Source: Clostridiales bacterium
GTDB lineage: Bacteria; Bacillota; Clostridia; Christensenellales; Aristaeellaceae
Assembly: GCA_004557905.1 (NCBI GenBank)
Contig: SFFH01000014.1
Span: 1-54,574, forward strand
Direction of reading: 5' to 3'
Length of the DNA stretch: 54,574 nt
Both the position numbers and the translations under genes were made by a program. Below are positions 32,763-41,785 of this stretch, in pieces (within the stretch, counting starts at the first letter, position 1; each line of letters opens with the position of its first letter). Below the pieces are notes generated by a model. It was not told where the DNA came from and ran no database searches. It saw only the letters and a list, made by a program, of their open reading frames with translations.

Positions 32763-33122
32763 TTACCCCACGTTCTTCGTCGCGATGATGTTCACGCCGG
32801 TGCCCGCGACGTTCTCCACGATCACGTCGCCGATCTTGACCGGCGCCTTGACCTCCACGTCCTTGAGCGCCTTCACGCAGTCAAAGATCTTGCCCTTCGG
32901 GATGTCGCTGGCGGTCTTCACGGAGACCATCGCCAGCCTGCCGCCCGCCACGCGGACCGTGCTGGTCACGATGCGGGTCGGGTTGGTCATTTCCTTGCGG
33001 GCATAGGCGTCGCCGCGCGGGCAGGTGTTGCCGGAGACGGCCTTCACCTCGCTGCCCTCCATCTCCACCGTCAGAGGACAGCCGAGCGGGCAGCCGATGC
33101 AAATCAGATTCACAGTGTTCAT
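32763..33122 (-). CDS. DUF1667 domain protein
   Basis: A 119-residue protein with CIGCPLGC (Cys8, 11, 15) and a fourth cysteine in NTCPRG (Cys34), like the 4Fe-4S site at the start of molybdopterin oxidoreductases. DUF1667 proteins usually follow two GlpA- and GlpB-like flavoproteins, as here, and probably carry electrons for them. It overlaps no neighbour and starts 2 bases after the GlpB-like stop. Confidence 0.88.
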   Translation of the reverse strand: MNTVNLICIGCPLGCPLTVEMEGSEVKAVSGNTCPRGDAYARKEMTNPTRIVTSTVRVAGGRLAMVSVKTASDIPKGKIFDCVKALKDVEVKAPVKIGDVIVENVAGTGVNIIATKNVG

Positions 33123-33124
33123 GC

Positions 33125-34393
33125 TTATGCCTCCTCCAGCGTCACGGTGATGTGGTCGATTTCCGGATGTGCCTTGAGCGCCGCAGCCTTGAGCAGCACG
33201 GTCTCCATCTCGCCCGGGGCGAGCACCGGACGCTTGCGGCTGAAGATGACCTCATCGCCGGCGTACACGACGATCTTCTTGTTCTTGTACACGTTCGCCA
33301 CGCGGAAGCGCAGGGTCACCATCGCGTCGTCCGCCAGGTGATCCGGGCAGATGCGGACCGGCACGCTGTAGCGCACGCCACCCTCGCAGACGACCTTGAT
33401 CTCCTTCGCCTGCTCGTTTTTGCAGCCGCCCTGGATGTAAGCGGCAGCGTGACGGCCGGCAGCGGCGGCTTCCTCGGAGACGAAGTCCACCAGGTCATGC
33501 ACATGCAGCACGTTGCCCGCGGCAAAGATGCCCGGGATGTTCGTCTGCAGGTCCTCGCCGACCAGCGGGCCGTTGGTCAGCGGGCTGAGCGCCACGTCGG
33601 CGCTGCGGCTGAGCTCGTTCTCCGGGATCAGGCCGCAGGAGAGCAGCAGCGTGTCGCACTCGTAGAACTCCTCTGTGCCCGGAATCGGCTTGCCGTTCTC
33701 CACCTTCGCCAGCGTGATGCCCTCCACGCGCTTCTTGCCCTTGATGTCCACGACGGTGTGGCTCAGCTTGAGCGGGATGCCGAAGTCATCCAGGCACTGC
33801 ACGATGTTGCGCTTGAGGCCGCCGGAATACGGCATGAGCTCGGCCACGACCTTGACCTCCGCGCCCTCGAGCGTCATGCGGCGGGCCATGATGAGGCCGA
33901 TATCTCCGGAGCCGAGGATGACGACCTTGCGGCCGGGCATGAAGCCCTCCATGTTGACCAGGCGCTGCGCGGTACCGGCGGTGTAGATGCCGGCCGGACG
34001 ATAGCCCGGGATGCCCAGCGCGCCGCGCGGACGCTCTCGGCAGCCCATGGCGAGGATGACCGCCTTCGGATGCAGCTGGAACAGACCGTCCTCGCGGTTC
34101 ATGGCGGTCACGGTCTTGTCCGCGGCCAGGTCCATGACCATGGTGTTCAGCTTATAGGGAATCTCCAGCTCCTTGACCTGCTCGATGAAACGGCCGGCAT
34201 ACTCGGGGCCGGTCAGCTCCTCCTTGAAGGTGTGCAGGCCGAAGCCGTTGTGAATGCACTGATTGAGAATGCCGCCGAGCTCGTTGTCGCGCTCGAGAAT
34301 CAGGACGTCCTGAATGCCGGCCTTGCGCGCGGCCACGGCAGCCGCCAGACCAGCGGGGCCGCCGCCGATAATGACAAGTTCGTACTCTTTCAT
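33125..34393 (-). CDS. FAD/NAD(P)-binding oxidoreductase (GlpB-like subunit)
   Basis: A 422-residue flavoprotein with the N-terminal GGGPAGLAAAVAARKAG loop, CIHNGFGL, MGCRERPRGA, a second nucleotide-binding loop (VILGSGDIGLIMA) and NVLHVHDLVDFVSEE near the end. It belongs to the pyridine-nucleotide disulfide oxidoreductase class and pairs with the upstream GlpA-like protein. Together they look like an anaerobic glycerol-3-phosphate or 2-hydroxyacid dehydrogenase in which this unit passes electrons on. GAGGAGGGG precedes the start. Confidence 0.87.
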   Translation of the reverse strand: MKEYELVIIGGGPAGLAAAVAARKAGIQDVLILERDNELGGILNQCIHNGFGLHTFKEELTGPEYAGRFIEQVKELEIPYKLNTMVMDLAADKTVTAMNREDGLFQLHPKAVILAMGCRERPRGALGIPGYRPAGIYTAGTAQRLVNMEGFMPGRKVVILGSGDIGLIMARRMTLEGAEVKVVAELMPYSGGLKRNIVQCLDDFGIPLKLSHTVVDIKGKKRVEGITLAKVENGKPIPGTEEFYECDTLLLSCGLIPENELSRSADVALSPLTNGPLVGEDLQTNIPGIFAAGNVLHVHDLVDFVSEEAAAAGRHAAAYIQGGCKNEQAKEIKVVCEGGVRYSVPVRICPDHLADDAMVTLRFRVANVYKNKKIVVYAGDEVIFSRKRPVLAPGEMETVLLKAAALKAHPEIDHITVTLEEA

Positions 34394-34405
34394 AGCTGCC
34401 CCTCC

Positions 34406-35848
34406 TCAGATCTTGTCCTTGTTCGTGCCGACGATCAGCTCGGAGCCGTAGCCGGCCTTGGTGATGTCATTCATGTCCACACAGAGCTCGCGCGTGAGAA
34501 TCTCCATGACGCGCGGGCTGCAAAAGCCGCCCTGGCAGCGGCCCATGCCGGCGCGGGTGCGGCGCTTCACGCCGTCCAGGCTCTTCGCGCCCGGAACGCG
34601 GTGGATTGCGTCGATGATCTCTCCCTCGGTGATGGTCTCGCACCGGCAGATGACCGTGCCGTACGCCGGGTTCTCCTTGATGAGCTTGGCGCGCTCCTCA
34701 AAGCTGAGGGTCTTGGGATCCAGGATGCCCTTGCGGGTGCCGTCGAACGTCGGATCGTCCTCAAGGCCGAGGATGTCCGTCACAATGCCCGCGACCATCC
34801 GGCCGATTGCCGGCGCGCTGGACAGGCCCGGGGACTCGATGGCGGCACAGTCGACAAAGCCGTCGCGCACCTCACCGATGAAGAAATCATGGCGGGCTTC
34901 ATGCGCGCGCAGACCGGCAAAGTTGGTGATGACCTGGCGCAGCGGCACGTTCTTGACGGCCAAGCCGCACTTCTCGCGCACCTCGTCCAGACCCTCGCGA
35001 GTGGTATTGGTAGCTTCCTTCTTGCTGCCGTCCATGTCGATGGCCGTCGGGCCGACGATGGTGTTGCCGTGGACGGTCGGCGCGACGAGCACGCCCTTGC
35101 CGAACTTGCCCGGCAGCTGGAAGATGGTGTTGTGCACATGGCCGCCGGTCGTGCGGTCCAGCAGGAAGTAGTCGCCGCGGCGCGGGGTGATCGTCATGCG
35201 GTCGTCGGACACCATGTTGTGAATCACGTCGGCATACACGCCCGCCGCGTTCACGACCACCTTCGCCTCCAGGTCGCCCTGGTTGGTGTGCACCATCCAG
35301 CCGCCCTCGACCTGCGTCAGGCCCGTGACGACGGTGTCGAACTTGAACTTCACGCCGTTCTTCGCCGCGTTCTCCGCCAGCGCATAGGTCAGGCCGAACG
35401 GGCAGACGATGCCGCCGGTCGGCGCATACAGCGCGGCCACGGCGTTGTCGCTGATGTTCGGCTCCATGGCCACGAGCTCGTCGCGCTCGATGATGCGCAG
35501 ACCCTCGACGCCGTTCTTCACGCCGTTCTCATACAGCTTCATCAGATTCGGGCGGTCCTCCTCGCTGAGCATGACAACGAGGCTGCCGTTCTGAATGTAG
35601 TGGAAGTCCAGTTCGCGGGCCAGCTCGGGCATCAGGCGGCTGCCCTCCACGTTCAGCTTCGCCATCAGGCTGCCGTTCGCCGCGTCGTAGCCGGCGTGGA
35701 CGATGGCGCTGTTGGCCTTGGTGGTGCCGCAGCAAACATCCTCTTCCCGCTCGACCACGAGCACGTCGGCCTTCTTGCGCGACAGCTCGCGGGCGATCGC
35801 GCAGCCGGAAACGCCAGCGCCGATAATAATGATATCAGGCATGTTCAT
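34406..35848 (-). CDS. GlpA-like FAD-dependent dehydrogenase with BFD-type [2Fe-2S] domain
   Basis: A 480-residue protein: DAO-type FAD domain with GAGVSGCAIARELS (7-20), KANSAIVHAGYDA, and a C-terminal Cys domain (about 398-445; Cys401, 403, 438, 443 in ICRCETIT and RCQGGFC). This matches GlpA and related dehydrogenases of glycerol-3-phosphate or 2-hydroxyglutarate. It would oxidise a phosphorylated polyol or hydroxyacid and give electrons to the GlpB-like protein. It is the first flavoprotein of the four-gene unit ending with the HAD phosphatase. The substrate cannot be told without comparison. Confidence 0.87.
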   Translation of the reverse strand: MNMPDIIIIGAGVSGCAIARELSRKKADVLVVEREEDVCCGTTKANSAIVHAGYDAANGSLMAKLNVEGSRLMPELARELDFHYIQNGSLVVMLSEEDRPNLMKLYENGVKNGVEGLRIIERDELVAMEPNISDNAVAALYAPTGGIVCPFGLTYALAENAAKNGVKFKFDTVVTGLTQVEGGWMVHTNQGDLEAKVVVNAAGVYADVIHNMVSDDRMTITPRRGDYFLLDRTTGGHVHNTIFQLPGKFGKGVLVAPTVHGNTIVGPTAIDMDGSKKEATNTTREGLDEVREKCGLAVKNVPLRQVITNFAGLRAHEARHDFFIGEVRDGFVDCAAIESPGLSSAPAIGRMVAGIVTDILGLEDDPTFDGTRKGILDPKTLSFEERAKLIKENPAYGTVICRCETITEGEIIDAIHRVPGAKSLDGVKRRTRAGMGRCQGGFCSPRVMEILTRELCVDMNDITKAGYGSELIVGTNKDKI

Positions 35849-35862
35849 TTACTCCTTTGCAC

Positions 35863-36438
35863 TTAGGATTGTCGCGATTTTTGTCTCTGCGTGTCCATTT
35901 TCCGCAGCAGCTTCAAAACCGGGGCGGCCTTTGCCTCAAAGGTCTGCTTCGTTTGTTTCTCCATGAAGAGACGGAATTCCTTTTCCTTCTCCCCCAGTTC
36001 TGCCTTTGGAATCATATATCCGCCATACTGGTTGCGGAAGATGTAAAAATACTCCCCGTCCTCGCCCAGGCGATGCACGTCCGCATAGGCCAGGCATTCT
36101 CCGTTCGCATTCTCAGGCAGCGGAATGATCTCAAACGCGTTTTCGCGGAATACATATCTGGAAGCCGGAAAGTCCATCCCCGAATCCCTGATCTGCCTGG
36201 CGAGCTTGTGCGCGGTGTGGTTGGCTGAATTGTACCTGCCGGAGGCAAGAAAGCTTCCGTAGGCGATCAGCAGCACGCCCCACCATTCGCTGAAATTGAC
36301 GACGCCCAGCACGACGGCGCCCATGCCGAGCATGGAGCGCACAATCAGGTTGCTCCTGCAGAACAGGTCATACTGCATATGGGCCAGCTTTTCAAATGTC
36401 TTTTCCGTATGCTGCATGGAAACGTTGTAATACACCAT
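35863..36438 (-). CDS. YcxB-like membrane protein
   Basis: A 191-residue protein with two hydrophobic helices close together near the N-terminus (about 30-62) and a soluble beta-rich domain with ASRYVFRENAFEI and YIFRNQYGGYMIPKAEL, as in YcxB-like proteins of Bacillota. The function is unknown. The start at 36438 follows GGAG; a longer frame upstream runs through the TRAP terminator and is unlikely. It ends 14 bases before the GlpA-like start and may be co-transcribed. Confidence 0.75.
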   Translation of the reverse strand: MVYYNVSMQHTEKTFEKLAHMQYDLFCRSNLIVRSMLGMGAVVLGVVNFSEWWGVLLIAYGSFLASGRYNSANHTAHKLARQIRDSGMDFPASRYVFRENAFEIIPLPENANGECLAYADVHRLGEDGEYFYIFRNQYGGYMIPKAELGEKEKEFRLFMEKQTKQTFEAKAAPVLKLLRKMDTQRQKSRQS

Positions 36439-36545
36439 AGACGACTCCGGAGCACGCCGCGCGCGCTCCCTATTCACTGCTTCACAGGATGATGCTTCCG
36501 GTGCCCGCTGCACGTCCGTCAGGCACAGCTTCTCCTCCTGCAAGG

Positions 36546-36580
36546 TAAAAGAGCTGAGAGGCTGCACCGAACCTCTCAGC
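36546..36580 (-). terminator. Terminator of the TRAP transporter operon
   Basis: On the minus strand GCTGAGAGG and CCTCTCAGC form a 9-bp stem with a 10-base loop, followed by TCTTTT. It is 32 bases after the dctM stop. Confidence 0.85.
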
Positions 36581-36611
36581 TTCTCAGGCATTCAGCTTTC
36601 GCACAGACGAA

Positions 36612-37919
36612 TCATGCGCCGTAAAGCAGATTGGGTACGATGGTCACCAGCGTCGGGCAGAAGGTCAGCAACATCAGCACCAGGAACAGACACAAGATGA
36701 ACGGCCAGACCTCTTTCAGGAATTCGGAGATCGGACAGCGTGTGATGCCGCATGTCGTAAACATCATCGAGCCGAACGGCGGCGTGATGCCGCCGATCAT
36801 GATGTTGACCAGCGCAACGATGCCGAAGTGATATGTGTCGATGCCCAGCTGCGTAGCCACCGGCAGCAGCAGCGGCGTGATGATCATCAGCGCTGCGCCG
36901 CCCTCCAGGAACATGCCCATGATCAGCAGGATCACGTTGCACAGCATCAGGAAGACATACTTGTTGGTGGTCAGATCCAGAACGGCCTTGGCGACGATCT
37001 TGGGCAGGTTCACCCAGGACATGTAGTTGCCAAAGACATTCGCGGAGACCATGATCAGCACGACGGAGGACGTGCCGGCGATGGTATCCAGAATGATCGG
37101 GATCAGATGCTCGCGGAAGCTGAGCTTCTTATAGACCAGCTTGCCGATAATGAAGCAGTAGAGCACCGCAAACGCGCCGCCCTCGGACGGAGTGAACATG
37201 CCAAAGCGCATGCCCAGGATGATGCCGAACGGGAAGAACAGGCCCCAGAAGGAGATAAACGCCTGTTTGAGCACCTCTTTGAGCGGCGGGAACTTCTCCC
37301 TCGTCTTCGGATAATTGCGCTTCTTCGCGATGATCGCCACCGTGATCATCATGGAGATAGACATCAGGAAGCCCGGGACGTAGCCCGCGGCGAACATGCG
37401 GCCCAGAGAGGCCTGCGCAATCAGCGTGAAGACGATCAGGTTGACTCCCGGCGGAATGACCGGCGTCGCAGCAGAGGACGCCGCGGTGATCGCCGCAGAG
37501 AACGCCTTGGAGTAGCCGCGCTTCTCCATCTCCGGCACCAGCATCTTGGACTGCATGGCGCAGTCGGCATTCGCAGAGCCGGAGCAGCCGCCCATGAGCA
37601 TGGACAGCAGCACGTTGACCTGCGCCAGACCGCCGCGCATGTGACCGGTCACGCACTCGCAGAAGTCCATCAGCTTATCGCTGATGCCGCCGAAGTTCAT
37701 GACCGAGCCGGACATGATGAAGAACGGGATCGCCAGCATGGAGAAGGACTGCGTCGAGTTCATGACCTTCTGCAGAATCAGCCACGGCTGGGAGCTGGTG
37801 TCCAGGAACAGGAAGTAGAAGAACGTGGAGCCGAAGAGCGAATAGACGATCGGCATGCCCAGGAAATAGAACACGAAGACCATGATAATCGGAAGGATCT
37901 GAACAAACGTCAGCGTCAT
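36612..37919 (-). CDS. dctM: TRAP transporter large permease
   Basis: DctM is the ion-coupled transport subunit of TRAP systems. The 435-residue protein has about 12 helices, GGCSGSANADCAMQSKMLVPEM and PPGVNLIVFTLIAQASLGRMF in pieces, and a final MIGGITPPFGSMMF. It overlaps the dctQ stop by 4 bases and ends before a terminator. With DctP and DctQ it takes up an organic acid or related solute. Confidence 0.93.
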   Translation of the reverse strand: MTLTFVQILPIIMVFVFYFLGMPIVYSLFGSTFFYFLFLDTSSQPWLILQKVMNSTQSFSMLAIPFFIMSGSVMNFGGISDKLMDFCECVTGHMRGGLAQVNVLLSMLMGGCSGSANADCAMQSKMLVPEMEKRGYSKAFSAAITAASSAATPVIPPGVNLIVFTLIAQASLGRMFAAGYVPGFLMSISMMITVAIIAKKRNYPKTREKFPPLKEVLKQAFISFWGLFFPFGIILGMRFGMFTPSEGGAFAVLYCFIIGKLVYKKLSFREHLIPIILDTIAGTSSVVLIMVSANVFGNYMSWVNLPKIVAKAVLDLTTNKYVFLMLCNVILLIMGMFLEGGAALMIITPLLLPVATQLGIDTYHFGIVALVNIMIGGITPPFGSMMFTTCGITRCPISEFLKEVWPFILCLFLVLMLLTFCPTLVTIVPNLLYGA

Positions 37920-38446
37920 GCCTTGACTCCTCCTTCCTTCTTATTCCTGAGATAGGCGCGCACGGCCTTCACCATGAAGTAGACCGAATAGATCGCGGAG
38001 AGGCCGAAGCCGATCGGCACCGCGATGCCCGTCCACCACTTGGGCACGCGCAGCAGGTCCGTCATCATGATCTTGATCTTGCCGCTGCGGGAGAAGATCA
38101 GGTGGTACACATACTGGGAGCTGACCACCGTGAGCATGACAAGCACGAGGAACTCGACGACGGACATCACCGCCTTGACGACGGATTTCATTTTCTTGGG
38201 CATCAGGTTGACGAGAATGTCGACGCCCAGGTGCGAATGCTTGCGATATGCATAGGAGCTGCCGATGAAGACCGTCCAGACAAACAGACTGGTGACCACT
38301 TCCTCGCTCCAGTGAATCGGATTGTTGAAGAAGTAGCGCATGATGACGTTTGCGTTGACGAGAATCACACAGATCGTAAGCGTCGTACCCGTGATGATGG
38401 CGTCGAGGTTCGTCAGAATCGATTTCAGCGTAATCTTTTTCTTCAT
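37916..38446 (-). CDS. dctQ: TRAP transporter small permease
   Basis: A 176-residue membrane protein with four helices. NANVIMRYFFNNPIHWSEEV in its second helix and AYRKHSHLGVDILV are typical of the DctQ family. It joins the binding protein to DctM. The gene lies 112 bases after the dctP stop. Confidence 0.92.
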   Translation of the reverse strand: MKKKITLKSILTNLDAIITGTTLTICVILVNANVIMRYFFNNPIHWSEEVVTSLFVWTVFIGSSYAYRKHSHLGVDILVNLMPKKMKSVVKAVMSVVEFLVLVMLTVVSSQYVYHLIFSRSGKIKIMMTDLLRVPKWWTGIAVPIGFGLSAIYSVYFMVKAVRAYLRNKKEGGVKA

Positions 38447-38558
38447 GAATCAAACCTCAAACGTGGATCATAAATGTGCGGGAAAGCGGACTGCCCGAGA
38501 GGTCCCGGGCAGTCCAATGGATTCATCAAAAGATGCGTCTGTCAGACGCTGCGGCAGC

Positions 38559-39581
38559 TTACTGCTGGGTCGCGCGGAACTCCTGCACGAGCGCGACGAG
38601 CTTGTCCTTCAGCTCCGGATCGGCGCCGTACTCATCGACCAGCCAGTCATACACCGGCGCGCAGGCCGCGGTGAAGGCGTCGAGGTCAACCTCGTTCCAG
38701 GTCACGCCATGCTCGGCGAGCATCGCCTTCTGGGTGTCCTCATCCTCGGAGCACATGGTCTGCTCCCAGATGCCGCACTCGAGCGCGCACTCGTCGATGA
38801 TGTTGCGCCACTTCTCCGGGATGGACTGATAGAGGTCTTCCGGCATGAACAGCCAGCGGGTCGCGATCAGGTGGTTGGTCATGGCGACCTTCTTGACCAG
38901 CTCATACGGAGCGCCGGCGCCGGCCAGGGTGGAGGTGGAGCCTTCGAAGCCCTCAACCACGCCGGAGGAGATGGCGGACAGGCACTCGGTGAAGGACATC
39001 GGAGTCGGGATCGCGCCCAGGCACTCGACGGTCTTGGTGAACATCGCGGAAGAGGTCGCGCGGAGCTTGACGCCGTTCAGATCTTCCGGCTTGGTGATGT
39101 CACGGTTGGTGACGACGGAGCGGAAGCCGAAGGAGTAGTGGGTATCCAGAATGTGGATGTTCTCCTCCGCCAGGCGGGCCTTGACATCGGCGACGATGTC
39201 GGAATCCATGATGTAGTTGTACTCAGCGTCGCTGCTGTAGAGCATCGGGCCGATGAGGACAGCCGCGTCAGCGCAGTAGTCAGCGAACAGGGACGGCTCT
39301 TCAAGGCCCATCCACTGGGAGCCGTTGACGGCCTGGGTCACGGAGTCGCCGTAGCAGTCCAGCTCGTTCTGGCCGTAGTAGGTCACCTTGATGTGGCCCT
39401 CGGTGCGCTCGGTGATCATGTCAGCGAGCTTCTGGGAGGCCTTGTAGTTCCACTCGGTCGGCTGGAAGACGTTGGAGAACTTGATCTCCAGATAGTAGTC
39501 ATCCGGATTGGTCTCCGCGCAGGCGATGCTCAGAGACAGCGTCAGGATCAGGGCCAGGAACAGAGCAAAGTACTTCTTCAT
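38559..39581 (-). CDS. dctP: TRAP transporter substrate-binding protein
   Basis: A 340-residue exported protein: signal peptide (about 1-21), then a DctP fold with FSNVFQPTEWNYKASQKLADMI, the Arg-bearing KLRATSSAMF region, GVVEGFEGSTSTL and ATRWLFMPEDLYQSIPEKWR in pieces. It captures the substrate outside the cell. The start at 39581 follows AAAGGAGA; an upstream ATG at 39617 is less likely. The next flavoprotein unit is downstream on the same strand, so the substrate may be a hydroxy- or phospho-acid used there; that is inference. Confidence 0.9.
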   Translation of the reverse strand: MKKYFALFLALILTLSLSIACAETNPDDYYLEIKFSNVFQPTEWNYKASQKLADMITERTEGHIKVTYYGQNELDCYGDSVTQAVNGSQWMGLEEPSLFADYCADAAVLIGPMLYSSDAEYNYIMDSDIVADVKARLAEENIHILDTHYSFGFRSVVTNRDITKPEDLNGVKLRATSSAMFTKTVECLGAIPTPMSFTECLSAISSGVVEGFEGSTSTLAGAGAPYELVKKVAMTNHLIATRWLFMPEDLYQSIPEKWRNIIDECALECGIWEQTMCSEDEDTQKAMLAEHGVTWNEVDLDAFTAACAPVYDWLVDEYGADPELKDKLVALVQEFRATQQ

Positions 39582-39614
39582 TTTGGTCTCTCCTTTTTCC
39601 ATTTGAATGGTGTT

Positions 39615-39639
39615 CATACTGACAAGCCCAATCAGTATG
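39615..39639 (-). promoter_or_regulatory. Inverted repeat in the dctP leader
   Basis: CATACTGA and TCAGTATG form a perfect 8-bp inverted repeat with a 9-base spacer. It lies just after the presumed transcription start of dctPQM, so it may be an operator or a leader hairpin. Confidence 0.55.
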
Positions 39640-39649
39640 TGATGTAAAG

Positions 39650-39678
39650 ATTATACCCTAAATGTTCAGAGATGTAAA
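39650..39678 (-). promoter_or_regulatory. Promoter of dctPQM
   Basis: On the minus strand TTTACA (39673-39678) and TATAAT (39650-39655) are 17 bases apart. Confidence 0.7.
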
Positions 39679-39679
39679 T

Positions 39680-39927
39680 GGGTTATTGCCAAGGAAAGAT
39701 GAATAATTTGCCCCAATTTTGTACAGGTTAACACATATTCATTAAAACCCCGAAAACTTAATGTAAAAATCGTGTGAAATTCATGTATATTATGAATCAA
39801 CTGCCTGCACACTGGAATTCAGCCGGTTTCCTGTCAGCCTGCAAGCGGTTTTTCGGGCAGCGCAGAGGCGTACGCATCCGCTTCACTATGCTCCTGGACA
39901 TTGCAAAATGCGCGGAGGATTCCATAA
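39680..39927. other. Intergenic region without a gene
   Basis: AT-rich DNA between dctP and tRNA-Asn. I see one small inverted repeat (ATTCAT/ATGAAT, 39779-39797) and no supported gene. Confidence 0.5.
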
Positions 39928-39959
39928 CAAAAAACGCTGACCCGTCATTCAGGTCAGCG
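39928..39959 (-). terminator. Terminator of tRNA-Asn
   Basis: On the minus strand CGCTGACC and GGTCAGCG form an 8-bp stem followed by TTTTTTG, 3 bases after the CCA end. Confidence 0.85.
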
Positions 39960-39962
39960 ATC

Positions 39963-40038
<76 letters not shown>

Positions 40039-40237
40039 TATCAATTTGTTGCTCTCATTGAGAACGGGTCTATTATACTGCCGTTTTGTCCGTCTGTCAA
40101 CCCCGGAAAGCGCATTTTGAGCAAAGTTTTCGCCGGGTTTTTCACCGGAAAACCGCTGCCGGTCAGCGCAAATCCTGCGCCGGGCTGTTTTACAGCGCGC
40201 AAAAATGTGATATACTGTACGCAAAGGAGGGTTTACT

Positions 40238-40903
40238 TTGAACAACAATCCCATGAACTACAACCTGGAGCGCAGGCTGCGCCGCTATACCATCGCCGAT
40301 CTGATGAAGTATATCGCCATTGGCCAGGGCCTTGTGTACATCCTCATGTTTGTCTGGCCGACACTCGGCAACACGCTGTACGCCTCCATCGTGCTCACCC
40401 GCAGTGCGCTGCTGCGCGGACAGATCTGGCGGCTGATCACCTTCGTGTTTGTCCCGCCGGCAAGCTCGCCGATCTTTGTGCTGTTCGCGCTGTATTTCTA
40501 CTATATGGTAGGCGTCGCGCTGGAGCGCCGCTGGGGCAAGGTCCGGTTCAACCTCTACTATGGCGTGGGCATGGTCTGCGCCTGGATTGCCTGCCTGCTC
40601 ACCGGCTATGCCACCAACACCTATCTCAACCTCTCGCTCTTCTTCGCCTTCGCCGCGATGTTCCCCAATGAGGAGGTCTATCTCTTCGGCATCCTGCCCA
40701 TCAAGGTGAAGTACCTGGCGCTGGTGGACGTGCTGATCTACCTCCAGCAGTTCATCGCCGGCAGCGCCTCCACGCGCGTGACCATCGCGCTGTGTCTGCT
40801 CAACGTGATCCTCTTCCTGGGCGGCGATCTGCTCAACACCCTGCGCCGGGAATCCCAGTACTGGAAGACGCGCTACAATTTCCGCAAAACCATGCGCCGG
40901 TAA
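40238..40903 (+). CDS. Rhomboid-like membrane protein, apparently without protease residues
   Basis: A 221-residue protein with about six helices. GQIWRLITFVFVPP and ERRWGKVRFNLYY resemble the first loop and helix of rhomboid proteases and derlins. The segment where rhomboids have a GxSG serine reads FFAFAAMFPNEE, and no matching histidine was found in the last helix, so it is likely an inactive rhomboid-fold protein. The start is TTG 40238, 7 bases after AGGAGG. A -10 element TATACT (40211-40216) is upstream. Confidence 0.75.
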   Translation: MNNNPMNYNLERRLRRYTIADLMKYIAIGQGLVYILMFVWPTLGNTLYASIVLTRSALLRGQIWRLITFVFVPPASSPIFVLFALYFYYMVGVALERRWGKVRFNLYYGVGMVCAWIACLLTGYATNTYLNLSLFFAFAAMFPNEEVYLFGILPIKVKYLALVDVLIYLQQFIAGSASTRVTIALCLLNVILFLGGDLLNTLRRESQYWKTRYNFRKTMRR

Positions 40904-40912
40904 TGGATATGC

Positions 40913-40948
40913 AAAAGGCCGCGGCAGAACGCTCTGCCGCGGCCTTTT
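40913..40948. terminator. Bidirectional terminator
   Basis: AAAAGGCCGCGGCAG and CTGCCGCGGCCTTTT form a perfect stem with a 6-base loop between two converging genes (stops at 40903 and 40952). Confidence 0.9.
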
Positions 40949-40951
40949 GAA

Positions 40952-41785
40952 TCATTCCTTTTCAGAGTCAGAGAGCAGGTGCTTCATGGTCTTCTTTTCG
41001 CCGTCGGCCATGACCAGCTCATACACGCCCGCACCGATCATGGCAAACATGCCCGCCACGCCCAGCACCGACCAGCCGTCAGACAGCCACAGCTCTGAAA
41101 ACGCCGCGCCGATAAACAGCGGGATCACGCAGGTCACCAGCATGGCGATGCCCTTGCCAAAGCGTTTGCGTGCCTTGCGCTCCACAGTCTCCCGCATCTG
41201 CGCGAGCTTTGCGCGCGTGCGGGCGCTCAGGGAGAACTTTCCCTTCTTGATGAAGGCCTGTTTTTTGGGCTTCATCGCCGTCGCCATCGCATACACGCCC
41301 ATGCCGATCATGGCGAACATGCCCACCAGCCCCAGCATCGAAAAGGCGTCGCTGGTCCAGAATTCTGTGAACGCGGCGCCGATCATCAGCGGCATCACGC
41401 AGGATGAGCACAGCGCTGTGCCCATGGCCTGCCTGTGCAGGTACGCATCCCGCTCCTGCGCATACTGCATGGCCTCCGCCTCACTCAGCAGCGGCCAACG
41501 GGCGTTGACGGGCGCCTCCTCCGGCGCCTCCGCCTCCTCAAAGCCCTGCGCGCGCATCCGTGATGCGATGTCGTCGTATTCATCCAGCACGCGGCTCTGG
41601 CTGGCCGCATCGCTCATGCCCTTTGCGCGCAGCGCGTCGTAGCGGTCAAGCATTTGCGCAAGCAGATTCACACGAAACAGATCGACCGCCGGTTCCGATG
41701 CGAACCCGCTCGATTGGTTCAGAATATGGCGCTTGAACGCCAGCGTCGTTTCCTCGCTCACAGCGTATCTTTGCTGTGCCTGCAT
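40952..41785 (-). CDS. Membrane protein with an internally duplicated two-helix module
   Basis: A 277-residue protein of unknown family. The first 120 residues are soluble and charged. Two similar membrane modules follow, at about 121-170 and 211-260: CVMPLMIGAAFTEFW and CVIPLFIGAAFSELW begin them and FAMIGMGVY and FAMIGAGVY end them, exactly 90 residues apart. A basic segment links them (SARTRAKLAQMRETVERK). The ATG at 41785 lies inside the end of tcdA (28-base overlap). A role in the envelope is a guess. Confidence 0.75.
   Translation of the reverse strand: MQAQQRYAVSEETTLAFKRHILNQSSGFASEPAVDLFRVNLLAQMLDRYDALRAKGMSDAASQSRVLDEYDDIASRMRAQGFEEAEAPEEAPVNARWPLLSEAEAMQYAQERDAYLHRQAMGTALCSSCVMPLMIGAAFTEFWTSDAFSMLGLVGMFAMIGMGVYAMATAMKPKKQAFIKKGKFSLSARTRAKLAQMRETVERKARKRFGKGIAMLVTCVIPLFIGAAFSELWLSDGWSVLGVAGMFAMIGAGVYELVMADGEKKTMKHLLSDSEKE

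Noticed and set aside
33152..35866. Long open frame opposite the GlpA/GlpB-like genes (904 codons)
   Set aside because: Antisense to two clear flavoprotein genes; no domains.
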